In this document: in pieces, positions 28,949 to 37,801 of the stretch
Position numbering within the stretch: the stretch's first letter is position 1
Layout: every line of letters starts with the position of its first letter
NCBI GenBank assembly: GCA_001305055.1
Contig: BBZX01000005.1
Span: forward strand, 124,001-188,000
Length of the DNA stretch: 64,000 nt
DNA from: Clostridia bacterium UC5.1-1C12
Lineage (GTDB): Bacteria > Bacillota_I > Bacilli_A > Erysipelotrichales > Erysipelotrichaceae
Direction: 5' to 3'
The notes under the pieces: generated by a model
What the model was told of the DNA's origin: nothing
Databases searched by the model: none
What the model saw: only the letters and a program-made list of their open reading frames with translations
Translations under genes and position numbers: made by a program

Positions 28949-29644
28949 ATGAAAAAATTACTTTGTATCTTAAGCTTATCCCTGCTTTGCGGCTGCAGTG
29001 CGGCCCCGCAGCCAGCCGGTTCCCCTGATGCTGACAATCAACATGTTGAAGAGGTGGGCAATGCGGAAATCACTGAACTGCCAAAGAAAGCAAAACCAGA
29101 AAGTACGCTGATCAGCGATTCTGAATTAAACGCGCTGAATATCGATGACTATCTTTTTATTAAAGACGTTATGTATGTCGATCTGCGTGATCCTCAGCAG
29201 CTGCTGAGTGAGGGTACGATTGCCGGCTTCACAAATATCCCGTTTTATGGTTTAATCGTTGATCTGACAGACAATGAAAATGTCTTATTTACAATGACTA
29301 AGCCCCGTGATGAAAATGGTAAAATACTGGCTCAGCTCGGTGATGTAAACAGCTTTGTTGCTAATTATAAAGAATCCGAAGCAAATCTGAATTATCTTTT
29401 TCCTAAAGACAAACAGATCGTCTTCATGTCAACAGCAGGTGTAGAAGCCACTTATATGATGAATCTTTTGATTCAGCTTGGTTATGATCCAGCCAATCTG
29501 TACAACGCCGGCTGTTTCTCTAACGGCATCGGTGATCAAGTCGCCTATCGCAATAACGAACAGGCACATTATTATACGCCGGGTCATGAAGCCTATACGG
29601 TCACTGTCAGCTATGATTGGGGAGAATTAACACCGATAGAATAA
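28949..29644 (+). CDS. Rhodanese-like lipoprotein lacking the active-site Cys
   Basis: 231 residues. Lipobox LLCGCS (Cys 16), an acidic linker, then a rhodanese-like fold: MYVDLRDPQQLLSEGTIAG and IVFMSTAGVEATYMMNLLIQLGY. Where the paralogue at 26148-26863 has CQSGGR, this protein has STAGVE, so it cannot form a persulfide in the usual way. It shares with that paralogue the end DPANLYNAGCFSN against MSKIYNVGGMGQF. It is read from the same message as ApbE, one base downstream. A structural or binding role is more likely than sulfur transfer. Confidence 0.7.
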   Translation: MKKLLCILSLSLLCGCSAAPQPAGSPDADNQHVEEVGNAEITELPKKAKPESTLISDSELNALNIDDYLFIKDVMYVDLRDPQQLLSEGTIAGFTNIPFYGLIVDLTDNENVLFTMTKPRDENGKILAQLGDVNSFVANYKESEANLNYLFPKDKQIVFMSTAGVEATYMMNLLIQLGYDPANLYNAGCFSNGIGDQVAYRNNEQAHYYTPGHEAYTVTVSYDWGELTPIE

Positions 29645-29666
29645 AAAGATGTTTTCAGGAATAACT

Positions 29667-29721
29667 AAAAAGGGATTGCCTTCTATACTGCTGATAAGCG
29701 TATATCAAACGATCCCTTTTT
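29667..29721. terminator. Bidirectional terminator between converging genes
   Basis: AAAAAGGGAT (29667-29676) pairs with ATCCCTTTTT (29712-29721) across a loop; A and T tracts are present on both sides. Confidence 0.8.
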
Positions 29722-29739
29722 ATGTTTAAATTCTGACAC

Positions 29740-29928
29740 CTAATTCATCGATTTGTGTTTTAAACATTCTTTTGCTATATAAGCCTTAACTGCTTCAAGA
29801 TTTTCTTGATTCAGTTCACGTAAACTCAGAATGAATTCGATTTCTCTATCTGTCAGATCTAATTCTTTATTGTGTTCACGCACTAATTCCATTAATTTTT
29901 CCTGATTTTTACTCTTTTGATCTGCCAT
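29740..29928 (-). CDS. Small acidic/basic helical protein, unknown
   Basis: About 62 residues (MADQKSKNQEKLMELV, then LDLTDREIEFILSLRELNQ and ENLEAVKAYIAKE). Two or three amphipathic helices, no membrane segment. A strong GGGAGG site precedes the ATG at 29928. I do not recognise the family. It stands alone and may be a small regulator. Confidence 0.55.
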   Translation of the reverse strand: MADQKSKNQEKLMELVREHNKELDLTDREIEFILSLRELNQENLEAVKAYIAKECLKHKSMN

Positions 29929-29998
29929 ACTCAGTCCTCCCAATTATTGGCTGAGTATATTATATCACAAATTTTTGATTATTTTAACAAATATCTCA

Positions 29999-31121
29999 TT
30001 ATTTGATATTTATTTTTTCAATCAGCTCCCCAACCGTGTTTTTCACATCAAAAATCTTCATTGAGAGATTCATCGCTTTAGTATGTAGCTCTTTTTTAAA
30101 ACGCTCGATCAACTCATCAAATTCTATAACCTTGAAGCGCTCATAAGAGAGATCATTGAAAATCTGAGTATATTTATCGATGCGCCGGATAAAGAGCGGG
30201 TAAATCTGCGGCATCGTATGATTCGTACGCAGATAGCTCAGACAATCATTAATAAATGCCGCACGTTTTTCCTTTGACTGCTTCATAAATACATTGTTGA
30301 TGGCAGCCTCCATCAGCTTCGGCATCCGGCTTTTTGTTTTGCGGAAACAAAGCCGTGCTGATCCAGCTTATAAGCATAAACCTGATGGGCATGACAAAGC
30401 TGCTGAAGATTGCGGTCATCATAGCATGAAGCGATAATTTCCGGTTCCTTCAGATGCATGAAAAAGGCAGATACAACGTCATTTTCATTTTCAATCAAAT
30501 GCAGCTTAGCCAAATAATCCGAATCATCAGCACGCTGTTTATAAGCTGACAGCATATCGGGATTGATTCCCGGCGCGTTGAACGCATAAACGCCTTCAAT
30601 TTGTTCAAGCTGCTGCTTTGAGCAAAGCAGTGACAGACTCAAGCAAGATTGCCGCCCTTGGAGTGACCGAGTAAATAAACACGTTTGCCATGAAAATCAT
30701 CCATCTGGAAACGTTTTAATGCCAATAGCTGCTGAGCTGTGACCGAGAGAAAAATATCCAGGTTATCCTCCCAATCCTCCCAACCGCAGCGATGGTATTC
30801 CTCATCGAGCATTTCACTGCCGCGGAAACAGAGATACACATGATCCGCATCTTCGATTTTCTGCATCACTAAACCGCTTTGTCCGTTGTCATTAAAAACA
30901 TCTGTAATCATCAGTGATTGATAACGTTCAAAATCAAACTGCTGAAGAAATTCAAGTGTCTTCAGTGTATAAAGATCCGTTCGCTGCTGATCCATATATT
31001 TAGGACAGACCAATAATTCATGTGCAAAGTCACTCACTGACAAGGGTTCATTAAAGTCCAGTACATCAAAATAACTCAATGAAGAAAGTATTAGAGCGTC
31101 TATACCATTAAATTCGAACAT
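29999..31121 (-). CDS. DUF2974 alpha/beta hydrolase (two frame breaks)
   Basis: About 374 residues in three frames. The first part ends in the nucleophile elbow LLGHSKGGNLA typical of lipase-like hydrolases. The second begins SLSLLCSKQQLEQIEGVYAFNAPGIN and carries LIENENDVVSAFF. The third is a helical C-terminal cap (MPKLMEAAINNVF, FINDCLSYLRTNHTMPQIYP). Frame breaks near 30640 (a missing T) and 30318. The DUF2974/Mbeg1-like family is common in Firmicutes and is usually called a lipase-like protein; substrate unknown. The start overlaps the upstream gene by 14 bases, so the two are probably partners. Confidence 0.75.
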
Positions 31122-32340
31122 CGTACTCCTCCCCTTCTGCTTCCTTATTGTACAGTATCATATGCAGATGCTCCATTGTGCGTTCACATGTACTTAGGTC
31201 TGCAAGCTCAATCGTAATCATCAGGGTTTCCTTTTCACAGATCAGCTGGGCCTGAATCAAAATCGTATGCTGTTCATCATTTAATTGAACACGCATGCCG
31301 CGGCAGCAGATCGCCTCATCTTCCCATTCAAACACATCATCAGCATCACTGCGGCTGACAAAGCTTTCCGCAAATTCTTTTAATTTATGATCGGCAGTAT
31401 AACCGGTAATGCGCATTGTTGAAAGCCATTCCTGATTATGATCACAGCGGGTCAGGATCATCGTGTTATGATCAAAACTACAGGTACAGCGGCCATCCTC
31501 AAGAATCAGCCAGCTGCCATAAGGATACAGCACTTCCTCTAAACGATAGCCTACCTCTTCAAGCCCCATATCCGCTGCTGTTTTAATTTTCTCAGGCCGG
31601 GCAAGCAGCGCACAGAGATGGCGGTACTGCTTCATCGGCAGCGGCAGCTCTTGATCCAACGCGTGGGCCTTTTCAATGGCCTCGCAGATATGTTCAGCAA
31701 CCGATGCCTTAGCTTCACTGCCAATCTCAAAGGTACAGTCATTCCACATACTGTTTAATGCACTGTTGCGGTAAAAGAAGGCATTTTTCTCTAAATCATT
31801 CCAAATAAAGAAAGCCTTTGCGGCATCATCCAATGTCCGGTGGGTAAATTCACGGACATTCAGATAGCCCATCGGCGTTATAACGCAGCCGCTTTTGGCT
31901 AACGGCAGATAACTCTTATTATCCCACGCATAGGTTGCTTCTTCTTGTTCATCCATCTGTTTCATATTTGTCAATAAAAGATGCAGATAGCTATAAAAAT
32001 AATGATCACGCAGACGTTCAAAATCATGATCCTCAAGATATTCACATTCATCATCAATCAGCAGAGGCGTGGCACAGCTATTGACTAATTGATCAAAGAA
32101 TTCGCAGACATAAGCGTGATAACCGGCACCGGCTACACTTGTTGTTGTTTTTAATACGACATAATCCATACGGTATTCAATCTCAATGATTCCCTCAGGG
32201 CAGACGATGATTTCACCATGCTCCTGATCTTGATCTAAAAAGAGATGTTCACGCTCACATAAGGTCTTAATGCTTTCCATCACCTTTAATTTATCTTCAG
32301 GACTTCTTAAAATCCCTTCACAGCTTACAGTAATTGCCAT
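31108..32340 (-). CDS. Uncharacterised 410-residue protein upstream of the DUF2974 hydrolase
   Basis: Soluble, acidic, rich in Glu, Cys and His (15 or so Cys), with no signal peptide or membrane helix. Stretches such as YLNVREFTHRTLDDAAKAFF and WLILEDGRCTCSFDHNT alternate alpha and beta. I do not recognise a domain. Its end overlaps the DUF2974 hydrolase start, which implies a linked function. Starts 68 bases from the divergent YlbJ-like gene. Confidence 0.6.
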   Translation of the reverse strand: MAITVSCEGILRSPEDKLKVMESIKTLCEREHLFLDQDQEHGEIIVCPEGIIEIEYRMDYVVLKTTTSVAGAGYHAYVCEFFDQLVNSCATPLLIDDECEYLEDHDFERLRDHYFYSYLHLLLTNMKQMDEQEEATYAWDNKSYLPLAKSGCVITPMGYLNVREFTHRTLDDAAKAFFIWNDLEKNAFFYRNSALNSMWNDCTFEIGSEAKASVAEHICEAIEKAHALDQELPLPMKQYRHLCALLARPEKIKTAADMGLEEVGYRLEEVLYPYGSWLILEDGRCTCSFDHNTMILTRCDHNQEWLSTMRITGYTADHKLKEFAESFVSRSDADDVFEWEDEAICCRGMRVQLNDEQHTILIQAQLICEKETLMITIELADLSTCERTMEHLHMILYNKEAEGEEYDVRI

Positions 32341-32408
32341 TTTATCAGCTCCTTTAAACTTCTCTACTATTTTATATTATCAATGAATAAAATACTAGTG
32401 GTGATCCC

Positions 32409-33294
32409 ATGAACAAATTTTTTCACATATTCCTGCTGCTGGTAAGTATTTTGATTCTGGCAAATGGTTCAGCTATTGTCAATGCCTCAACACTAGCCCT
32501 GACAATTTGGTTTGAGAAGCTGCTGCCCAGCATGCTTGTCGGTATGGTTTTCATTCGATTTATTGTATCTATCGGCATATTGCCATGGCTGATGCGTCCT
32601 CTGCAATCCTTTACCAAATCGCTCTTAGGATTAGATGCCGGGGCTTTTTCGCTTGCCGTTGTTTCCGTTCTGCTGGGTTTTCCGGCCTCGGCAATGATGA
32701 TCGATGAGGCAATCGGCAAGCAGGAGCTGTCACTTGATCAGGGACAGCGGCTGATTCTTTGCTGCTGCTGTGCATCTTCATCTTTTATTATCGTTACAGT
32801 CGGTACCGTACTCTATCAATCAATCACGATCGGTGTAAAGCTTTGGCTGGTGCAGGTGCTCAGTGTCTTGACCTTATTGCTGTTTACCCGCAGAAAGCAT
32901 TGTGAATTTATTGAAAGTGAAACTTCACCTCATCTATTCAGCTGCTTTGCGAAAGCGCTGGTTAATTCAATCAATACAATGCTGATCATTGCCGGTTATC
33001 TGATGATCACCCTTTCACTCTGTGCCCTGATCACCCCCTATCTGCCCGCACCCTTTGCCGCTCTGCTGAATCATATCGCAGAATTTCCAGCGGCTGTGTC
33101 CTGCTTGCTCAAAGCAGTTATCCACTCTTTCAGAAGCTTTTATATACCGGTATGTTATTGAGCTTCGGCGGCTTATGTGTCCATCTTCAGATCCTAGGCA
33201 GCTGTGAACATGCACATTTAAGCATCTTCCGCTTTCTATTAATGCGTCTGATTCAATGCCTTTTAGCTGTTATCTTTAGTTTAATTCTCATATG
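32409..33294 (+). CDS. ylbJ: YlbJ-like sporulation membrane protein (frame break)
   Basis: About 295 residues after joining the frames near 33105. At least seven hydrophobic helices with nucleoside-recognition (Gate) patterns: TIWFEKLLPSMLVGMVFIRF near the start, LLGFPASAMMIDEAI and QRLILCCCCASSSFIIVTVG. In B. subtilis YlbJ is a membrane protein needed for spore formation. The second frame supplies YPLFQKLLYTGMLLSFGGLC and the closing helix. The last 92 bases are duplicated, in diverged form, at 35339-35430 on the far side of the MerR/BtrH_N cassette. YlbJ assignment is from general resemblance; a related Gate-domain protein is the alternative. Confidence 0.7.
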
Positions 33295-33296
33295 AA
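33205..33296. repeat. 92-bp repeat, copy 1 (end of ylbJ)
   Basis: This stretch, coding for the last 30 residues of the YlbJ-like protein, aligns without gaps to 35339-35430 with about 15 mismatches. The pair brackets the MerR/BtrH_N cassette. Confidence 0.75.
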
Positions 33297-33417
33297 AGGT
33301 TATTCATTTCATAATTCATCATGCTTACACATTGTATAATTTCATTTGATACGATATGATTTTCTTGACCTTCCTGTGCAGAGGAACGTTTAAAATAAAT
33401 CTGAAGGAGGAAACCAT

Positions 33418-34232
33418 GTATAAAATAAGTCAGTTTTCTATAATATCCGGGTTAACCGTGAAAGCGTTACGTTATTATGATGAAACAGATATTCTAAAGC
33501 CCTCATTTAGAAATGAAGAAAATCAATATCGATATTATAATGACAGTGATTTAAAAAAAGCACTGCTTATTAAGAAACTGCGGACTTTAGATTTTTCCAT
33601 TATGGAAATTAAAGAAATCATCGAACTGGCTGAAAATGAAGCTGACTTAGCCTATATCTTACAAGAAAAAATAAAACATGATAGAAAGAAATATTTCAAA
33701 AGAAAAAGAACTTATTCAGAAAATCAGTTTGAACACATCCACTTTTGATACTGCACACAAGATCAACGATTATATAATTGAGAAGATAGAAATTCAAAAA
33801 ATGTTAGTTGCTTCGATTAGATTTACCGGAAAATACAGTGATCTTGATAAATATGTTCCATTACTATATAAGACCGTAAAAAATAATAAAAACGGCAGAC
33901 ATTTTAACTGCTACTATGACGAGGAATGCGTTGAAAATGCAGATATTGAACTTTGCATCCCTATAAAAAAGCATATTGCAGATACAAAGTTAGGATGCAA
34001 GATATTACCTCGAATAAAAGCCTTACATACTGTACATTATGGCGGATATGATACTTTAACCCTTGCATATAGAGCTATGTTTAAATATGCTAATGCACAT
34101 AATCTTGATATCTTGACACCAATCAGAGAAATTTATATCAAAAGCCCGGGGATGATTTTTAAAGGAAATACTGATAATTATATAACTGAAATTCTCTTTC
34201 CTTATGAAATAGACGGAAAGGAACACATATGA
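33418..34232 (+). CDS. MerR-family regulator with GyrI-like effector domain (frame break)
   Basis: About 271 residues. The N-terminal MerR winged helix (MYKISQFSIISGLTVKALRYYDETDILKP is the core, residues 1-29) is followed by a helical linker. A GyrI/SOUL-type ligand domain begins near residue 120 (MLVASIRFTGKYSDLDKYVP, then HTVHYGGYDTLTLAYRAMFKY). The frame breaks near 33690 in an A-rich region. A strong AAGGAGG site precedes the ATG at 33418. The domain binds small hydrophobic or cationic compounds in relatives. It overlaps the start of the BtrH_N-type gene by 4 bases and is the likely regulator of that two-gene unit. More A+T-rich than its neighbours. Confidence 0.8.
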
Positions 34233-35272
34233 AAAAGGTAATTGAAACATTTATCACACAAGGCGGCAAACACTGTATCACCAACTCGTTAAAACAAATA
34301 TTTTCGTATTATAATTATCCAATGTCAGAAGAAATGATTTTTGGATTAGCATCAGGTTTATCCTTCTTATATATTAATCAGGCTCATTCACCTATGGTGA
34401 GCGGAAGAACTAAAGTATTTGAATTTGAACAAAAACTGGCGCAGCGTTTAAATTTAACTATAAACTGCAGAGCTTCAAAAGACTATACCAAGGTATTTAA
34501 CATGACAAAAAGAATGATCGATACATTTGATCCCGTCTTAATCTATGCGGATATGCCTTATTTAAGTTATCTTGGTATGAACCCTGACAGTCATTTCGGG
34601 GGACATGCAGCGGTATTATTTGGATATGATGATTCAATTAAAAAGTTTTGGTTAAGTGACCGAGATAACCATGATTATCCAATTAAAGTTCCTAACGGGG
34701 CAATCAAACAAGATTATCATCTAGTTGATTATGATGAAATTGAAAAAGCCCGCAGTAGTTCACACAGACCTTTTCCAGCCGGCAATAAGTATTTAACATT
34801 TGATTTTAATGGCTATAAAGCAGTTGATGAAACAGTTTTACAGTCAGCAATAAAAGAAACATGTGAATCTATGCTTAACCCGCCGGCACAGCTTTTAGGC
34901 ATCAACGGTATTAAAAAATTTTCTAAAGAAATACTTAAATGGAAACAGTTCAGTGAAGATAAGCTGAAAACAGCTGGTATAACCAATTATTTTCAAATTA
35001 ATCAAGACGGCGGCACCGGCGGAGGAATCTTCCGCAGGATGTACGGGGAGTTTTTAATTGAAGCTGCTGTGATAATAAAGAATGTAAGTATCTGCACTTT
35101 AGGAAATAGATTTATTGAGATTGCAGAACAATGGGATGCTGTATCAGAAGATATGTGGCAGCTTGCTCAGAGTGCAGATACCGCTTTGTTGGAAAAAATG
35201 TCTGTTGCTATCTCTGAAATCTATGAAGCTGAAAAAATTTCATATCTCGCATTACTGGAAGCTATTCAATAA
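34229..35272 (+). CDS. BtrH_N/DUF4872-type protein
   Basis: 347 residues. Residues 1-140 resemble the BtrH N-terminal domain, a papain-like/C39-type fold, with GGKHCITNSLKQIF (Cys 17 in a nucleophile-like position) and GGHAAVLFGYDD (His) further on. The C-terminal part (ITNYFQINQDGGTGGGIFRRMYGEFLIEAA, residues about 250-280) fits DUF4872. BtrH is an acyltransferase in butirosin biosynthesis, but most members stand outside any antibiotic cluster and their substrate is unknown. It forms a two-gene unit with the MerR regulator and is A+T-rich like it, which suggests later arrival between the two copies of the 92-bp repeat. Confidence 0.75.
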   Translation: MKKVIETFITQGGKHCITNSLKQIFSYYNYPMSEEMIFGLASGLSFLYINQAHSPMVSGRTKVFEFEQKLAQRLNLTINCRASKDYTKVFNMTKRMIDTFDPVLIYADMPYLSYLGMNPDSHFGGHAAVLFGYDDSIKKFWLSDRDNHDYPIKVPNGAIKQDYHLVDYDEIEKARSSSHRPFPAGNKYLTFDFNGYKAVDETVLQSAIKETCESMLNPPAQLLGINGIKKFSKEILKWKQFSEDKLKTAGITNYFQINQDGGTGGGIFRRMYGEFLIEAAVIIKNVSICTLGNRFIEIAEQWDAVSEDMWQLAQSADTALLEKMSVAISEIYEAEKISYLALLEAIQ

Positions 35273-35338
35273 GTTTGCATTTCATAATCATTAACTGATA
35301 TGTATATTCGCCAATAAGTTAAGTGTGTCGAAAGCTTT

Positions 35339-35430
35339 TGAACATGCATATTTAAGTAACTGCCGCTTTTTATCAATGCATTTGATTTAACGCCTTTTAA
35401 CTGTTCTCTTTAGTTCAATTCTCGTGTGAA
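35339..35430. repeat. 92-bp repeat, copy 2 (diverged ylbJ tail)
   Basis: Aligns to 33205-33296 over 92 bases with no gaps and about 15 mismatches. It is not part of an open gene here; it precedes the DUF212 gene. Region 35273-35338 shows nothing else. Confidence 0.75.
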
Positions 35431-35488
35431 TAATGTCAAATTTGCATTCGCTTCAGCTAATTTGTGGTATAATAATACCACTGAGGTG

Positions 35489-35959
35489 ATGGATCTGCTT
35501 AAAACGATGTTCCCATTCTGGGCTGCAATTCTGGCTAATGTATTGGCCCAAATACTGAAACCTTTTTTTCATTATTTACGAACACGGGATTTTAATCCCC
35601 ATTATACGATCGCCTGCGGCGGCTTTCCAAGCAGTCACACATCAACGGTAACCGCCTTAGTCTGTGCCGTTGGAATTGTTGAGGGCATTCATTCCACCTT
35701 GTTTGCTGTCACCATGATTTTCGCCCTGATTGTAATTTATGATGCAGTCAATGTCCGATATTATGCCGGTAAAAATATTCAGCTGACAAAGCAGCTGATT
35801 GCGGATCTTGAAGAAACATTTAAACTGAAGCTTGATGATCCGATCTATTTTGAAAAAATGAAACAGGTGCTGGGCCATCGTTATGTCGAAGCACTTGGCG
35901 GTCTGCTGTTAGGGATCGCGGTTGCCCTTGTTACGGCAATGCTGAATGGCTTTTTGTAG
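35489..35959 (+). CDS. DUF212 divergent PAP2-family membrane protein
   Basis: About 156 residues. Hydrophobic segments LLKTMFPFWAAILANVLAQ, TVTALVCAVGIVEGI and YVEALGGLLLGIAVALV, with the PAP2-like motif GGFPSSHTSTVTA and a basic/acidic region NVRYYAGKNIQLTKQL typical of this short family. Its phosphatase activity is presumed from the motif only. The start is uncertain: the ATG at 35489 has GAGG only a few bases upstream. A TATAAT at 35470-35475 precedes it. It is followed closely by the NifU-like gene. Confidence 0.8.
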   Translation: MDLLKTMFPFWAAILANVLAQILKPFFHYLRTRDFNPHYTIACGGFPSSHTSTVTALVCAVGIVEGIHSTLFAVTMIFALIVIYDAVNVRYYAGKNIQLTKQLIADLEETFKLKLDDPIYFEKMKQVLGHRYVEALGGLLLGIAVALVTAMLNGFL

Positions 35960-35973
35960 GAGATGAGAGAAGC

Positions 35974-36212
35974 ATGAAAACTAAAGAAGAAGAAATCATT
36001 GACGTTTTAGAAAAATCCGTCCGTATATCCAGCGTGACGGCGGCGACCTCGAATTTGTAGAGTTTAAAGAGGGAATTGTTTATGTAAGAATGCTGGGTGC
36101 CTGCAGTGACTGTCTCGCTTTGGATGACACGATCAAGATGGGTGTAGAAGCCTTGCTGCTTGAAGAAGTAAGCGGTGTAACCGAAGTAAGAATTGTAGAA
36201 AATCAGCTTTAA
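35974..36212 (+). CDS. NifU C-terminal-domain iron-sulfur scaffold (frame break)
   Basis: About 79 residues, a single NifU-like domain: IRPYIQRDGGDLEFVEFK, then GACSDCLALDDTIKMGVE with the CxxC that holds an iron-sulfur cluster, and VTEVRIVENQL. One A is missing in an A run near 36015; adding it restores the frame. It should deliver clusters to target proteins and complements the suf operon at 37.8-43.0 kb. ATG at 35974 with AGGAGATGAG upstream. Confidence 0.85.
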
Positions 36213-36236
36213 CAGCGCACTGCGCTGTTTTATTTG
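36209..36236 (+). terminator. Terminator after the NifU-like gene
   Basis: AACAGCGC pairs with GCGCTGTT, followed by TTATTTGC. Confidence 0.8.
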
Positions 36237-36325
36237 CAATAAAACGACGCTGCCGGTTAAAAAACATGCTGTTTCTACCTGTCGGATATGCTAAAATATC
36301 CTTATAAAAATGAAAGGGGCTATTT

Positions 36326-36726
36326 ATGGATACAGTATTTTCAATACTCGCGGTGTTATTAGGAATATTTTGTCTGTATACAGGGATCAAGGGGCTTATT
36401 AAACTGCTAATGCCAAGAATTATATCAGCTGTGAGGCGACCGTCATTGACATTGATGTAACAACCAGTGTCAGCAAGGGACGCCGATATACACATTATTC
36501 ACCAATCGTCACTTATCAAGTTCAAAACGAACCTTATGAAGAAAAATATGATCAAAGCAGCTCAACCTGCAAATATCAGGTGGGCGAAACGATTGATATT
36601 GCCTATAATCCAGCCAAACCTGCTGATTTCATTATTGACGGTGACCGCTCAATTATATGGAATTCGTTATTGATGTTAGCGATGGGCTGTTTAATGTTCT
36701 TTGTGGTAATCAAAATCTGGATGTAG
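36326..36726 (+). CDS. DUF3592 membrane protein (frame break)
   Basis: About 134 residues. A membrane helix (FSILAVLLGIFCLYTGI), then an outside beta domain (ATVIDIDVTTSVSKGRR, HYSPIVTYQVQNEPYEEKY, VGETIDIAYNPAKPADFII), then a second helix (LLMLAMGCLMFFVVIKI). This order is the DUF3592 pattern. The frame breaks near 36410; one extra base restores the reading. Role unknown. Confidence 0.75.
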
Positions 36727-36733
36727 TGCTGAT

Positions 36734-36758
36734 GAACCTTTTAATAAGGTTCTTTTTT
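36734..36758 (+). terminator. Terminator after the DUF3592 gene
   Basis: GAACCTT pairs with AAGGTTC, followed by TTTTTTG. Confidence 0.8.
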
Positions 36759-36769
36759 GTTTATTTACG

Positions 36770-36795
36770 AAAAAACAGTCATAGTGACTGTTTAT
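36770..36795 (-). terminator. Terminator after yunB
   Basis: On the minus strand AAACAGTC pairs with GACTGTTT, followed by TTTCG; it overlaps the end of the gene. Confidence 0.65.
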
Positions 36796-37469
36796 TGTTG
36801 TGTGAGCGCCGGCAAAAACTGCGGGACATTGCCGTTGATCAGCTGGATAATTACCGGTATTTCTTCCTGCATGATAATTTCATCCTGACTGATGCCGGCA
36901 AAGACATCGGCTTTCACATTGACTCGGATCATTATCTTAAGTAATGTATTATTGATGCCATATGCTTCATTCGTGATTTCATAAACACCGTTTACCCGAT
37001 TGATTACCTTCACTCGAATCTTAATTTTAGGTCCCATATCGGACAGCCCGACCATCTCGGTAAAATAACCCAGCGGTACCTCATCGACGACGCCATTATC
37101 AAAATAAACCTGATTGGTGATCGGATCGACTTCCCCCTTTTGTGCCAGAAGCAGGCTTTCATTAATACTCTCTACCGCTTTGTAAAGCAGCTGATTCAGT
37201 TTCATGCTGTCATAATTGACACTGATGATCTCTCCCTCATCATTGGTTTTAACACGAATCAAGTCATCAGGATTAAAATCAAGCACCGAGATGCAGTTAT
37301 GAATCAGTTTATTTAGGGAAGACTGAACCTCCTGCTTCGCCACCGCGATCATCACCGGTTCTAATAAACGATTGCATTCATAAAACGTATAAGACAGCAG
37401 CAATACCACAAAGAGAGAAACCGCTAAGAGCTTATATTTCCATTTGATGCATTTTTTTGATTGCTTCAC
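36792..37469 (-). CDS. yunB: Sporulation protein YunB
   Basis: 225 residues. One N-terminal membrane helix (LLAVSLFVVLLLSYTFY), then the YunB pattern NRLLEPVMIAVAKQEVQSS, with VNYDSMKLNQLL and YFTEMVGLSDMGPKIKIRV further on. In B. subtilis yunB is transcribed by the mother-cell sigma factor SigE and is needed for normal spore development. It is next to yunC, as in B. subtilis. The first codon may be GTG at 37469, which overlaps yunC by 38 bases. Confidence 0.85.
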   Translation of the reverse strand: MKQSKKCIKWKYKLLAVSLFVVLLLSYTFYECNRLLEPVMIAVAKQEVQSSLNKLIHNCISVLDFNPDDLIRVKTNDEGEIISVNYDSMKLNQLLYKAVESINESLLLAQKGEVDPITNQVYFDNGVVDEVPLGYFTEMVGLSDMGPKIKIRVKVINRVNGVYEITNEAYGINNTLLKIMIRVNVKADVFAGISQDEIIMQEEIPVIIQLINGNVPQFLPALTQQ

Positions 37470-37734
37470 GGCCGCTCATCCCTGTCTTGATGCCCAAACT
37501 CTCCGCTTTTTTATTCACTGACAGCACACAGCTGTCCAAAAGATGATTAAAGCTTCTGTCTTCCTTCATGATGCAGACACAGGCCCGGCTGCCCTCCAGA
37601 TAACTGCGGCTGAAGATCTGACCGCATAAAAAGCCATGCGTATTGCTGATAACATAGACCGGATTGGCAGGCAGATCGATTTCAATGCCAATTACATGAA
37701 GATCATCAATCTGATAACGTTTGAGATTAACCAT
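37432..37734 (-). CDS. yunC: YunC family protein (DUF1805)
   Basis: 100 residues. Typical family words are VIGIEIDLPANPVYVISNTHGFLCGQIF (residues 15-42) and KTGMSGREAIKKM at the end. The fold is a small alpha/beta barrel seen in DUF1805 crystal structures; the function is unknown. It lies upstream of yunB and overlaps it. The conserved pairing of yunB and yunC supports both calls. Confidence 0.85.
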   Translation of the reverse strand: MVNLKRYQIDDLHVIGIEIDLPANPVYVISNTHGFLCGQIFSRSYLEGSRACVCIMKEDRSFNHLLDSCVLSVNKKAESLGIKTGMSGREAIKKMHQMEI

Positions 37735-37766
37735 ACATCCCCTCCTGGTTCAGTCTATGAGCGAGG

Positions 37767-37798
37767 GTGAAAAAAGAACCGGTAACCGGTTCTAAATT
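37767..37798 (-). terminator. Terminator of the suf operon
   Basis: On the minus strand AGAACCGG pairs with CCGGTTCT, followed by TTTTTCACC, just after the cyclo-ligase gene. Confidence 0.85.
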
Positions 37799-37801
37799 CA
37801 A

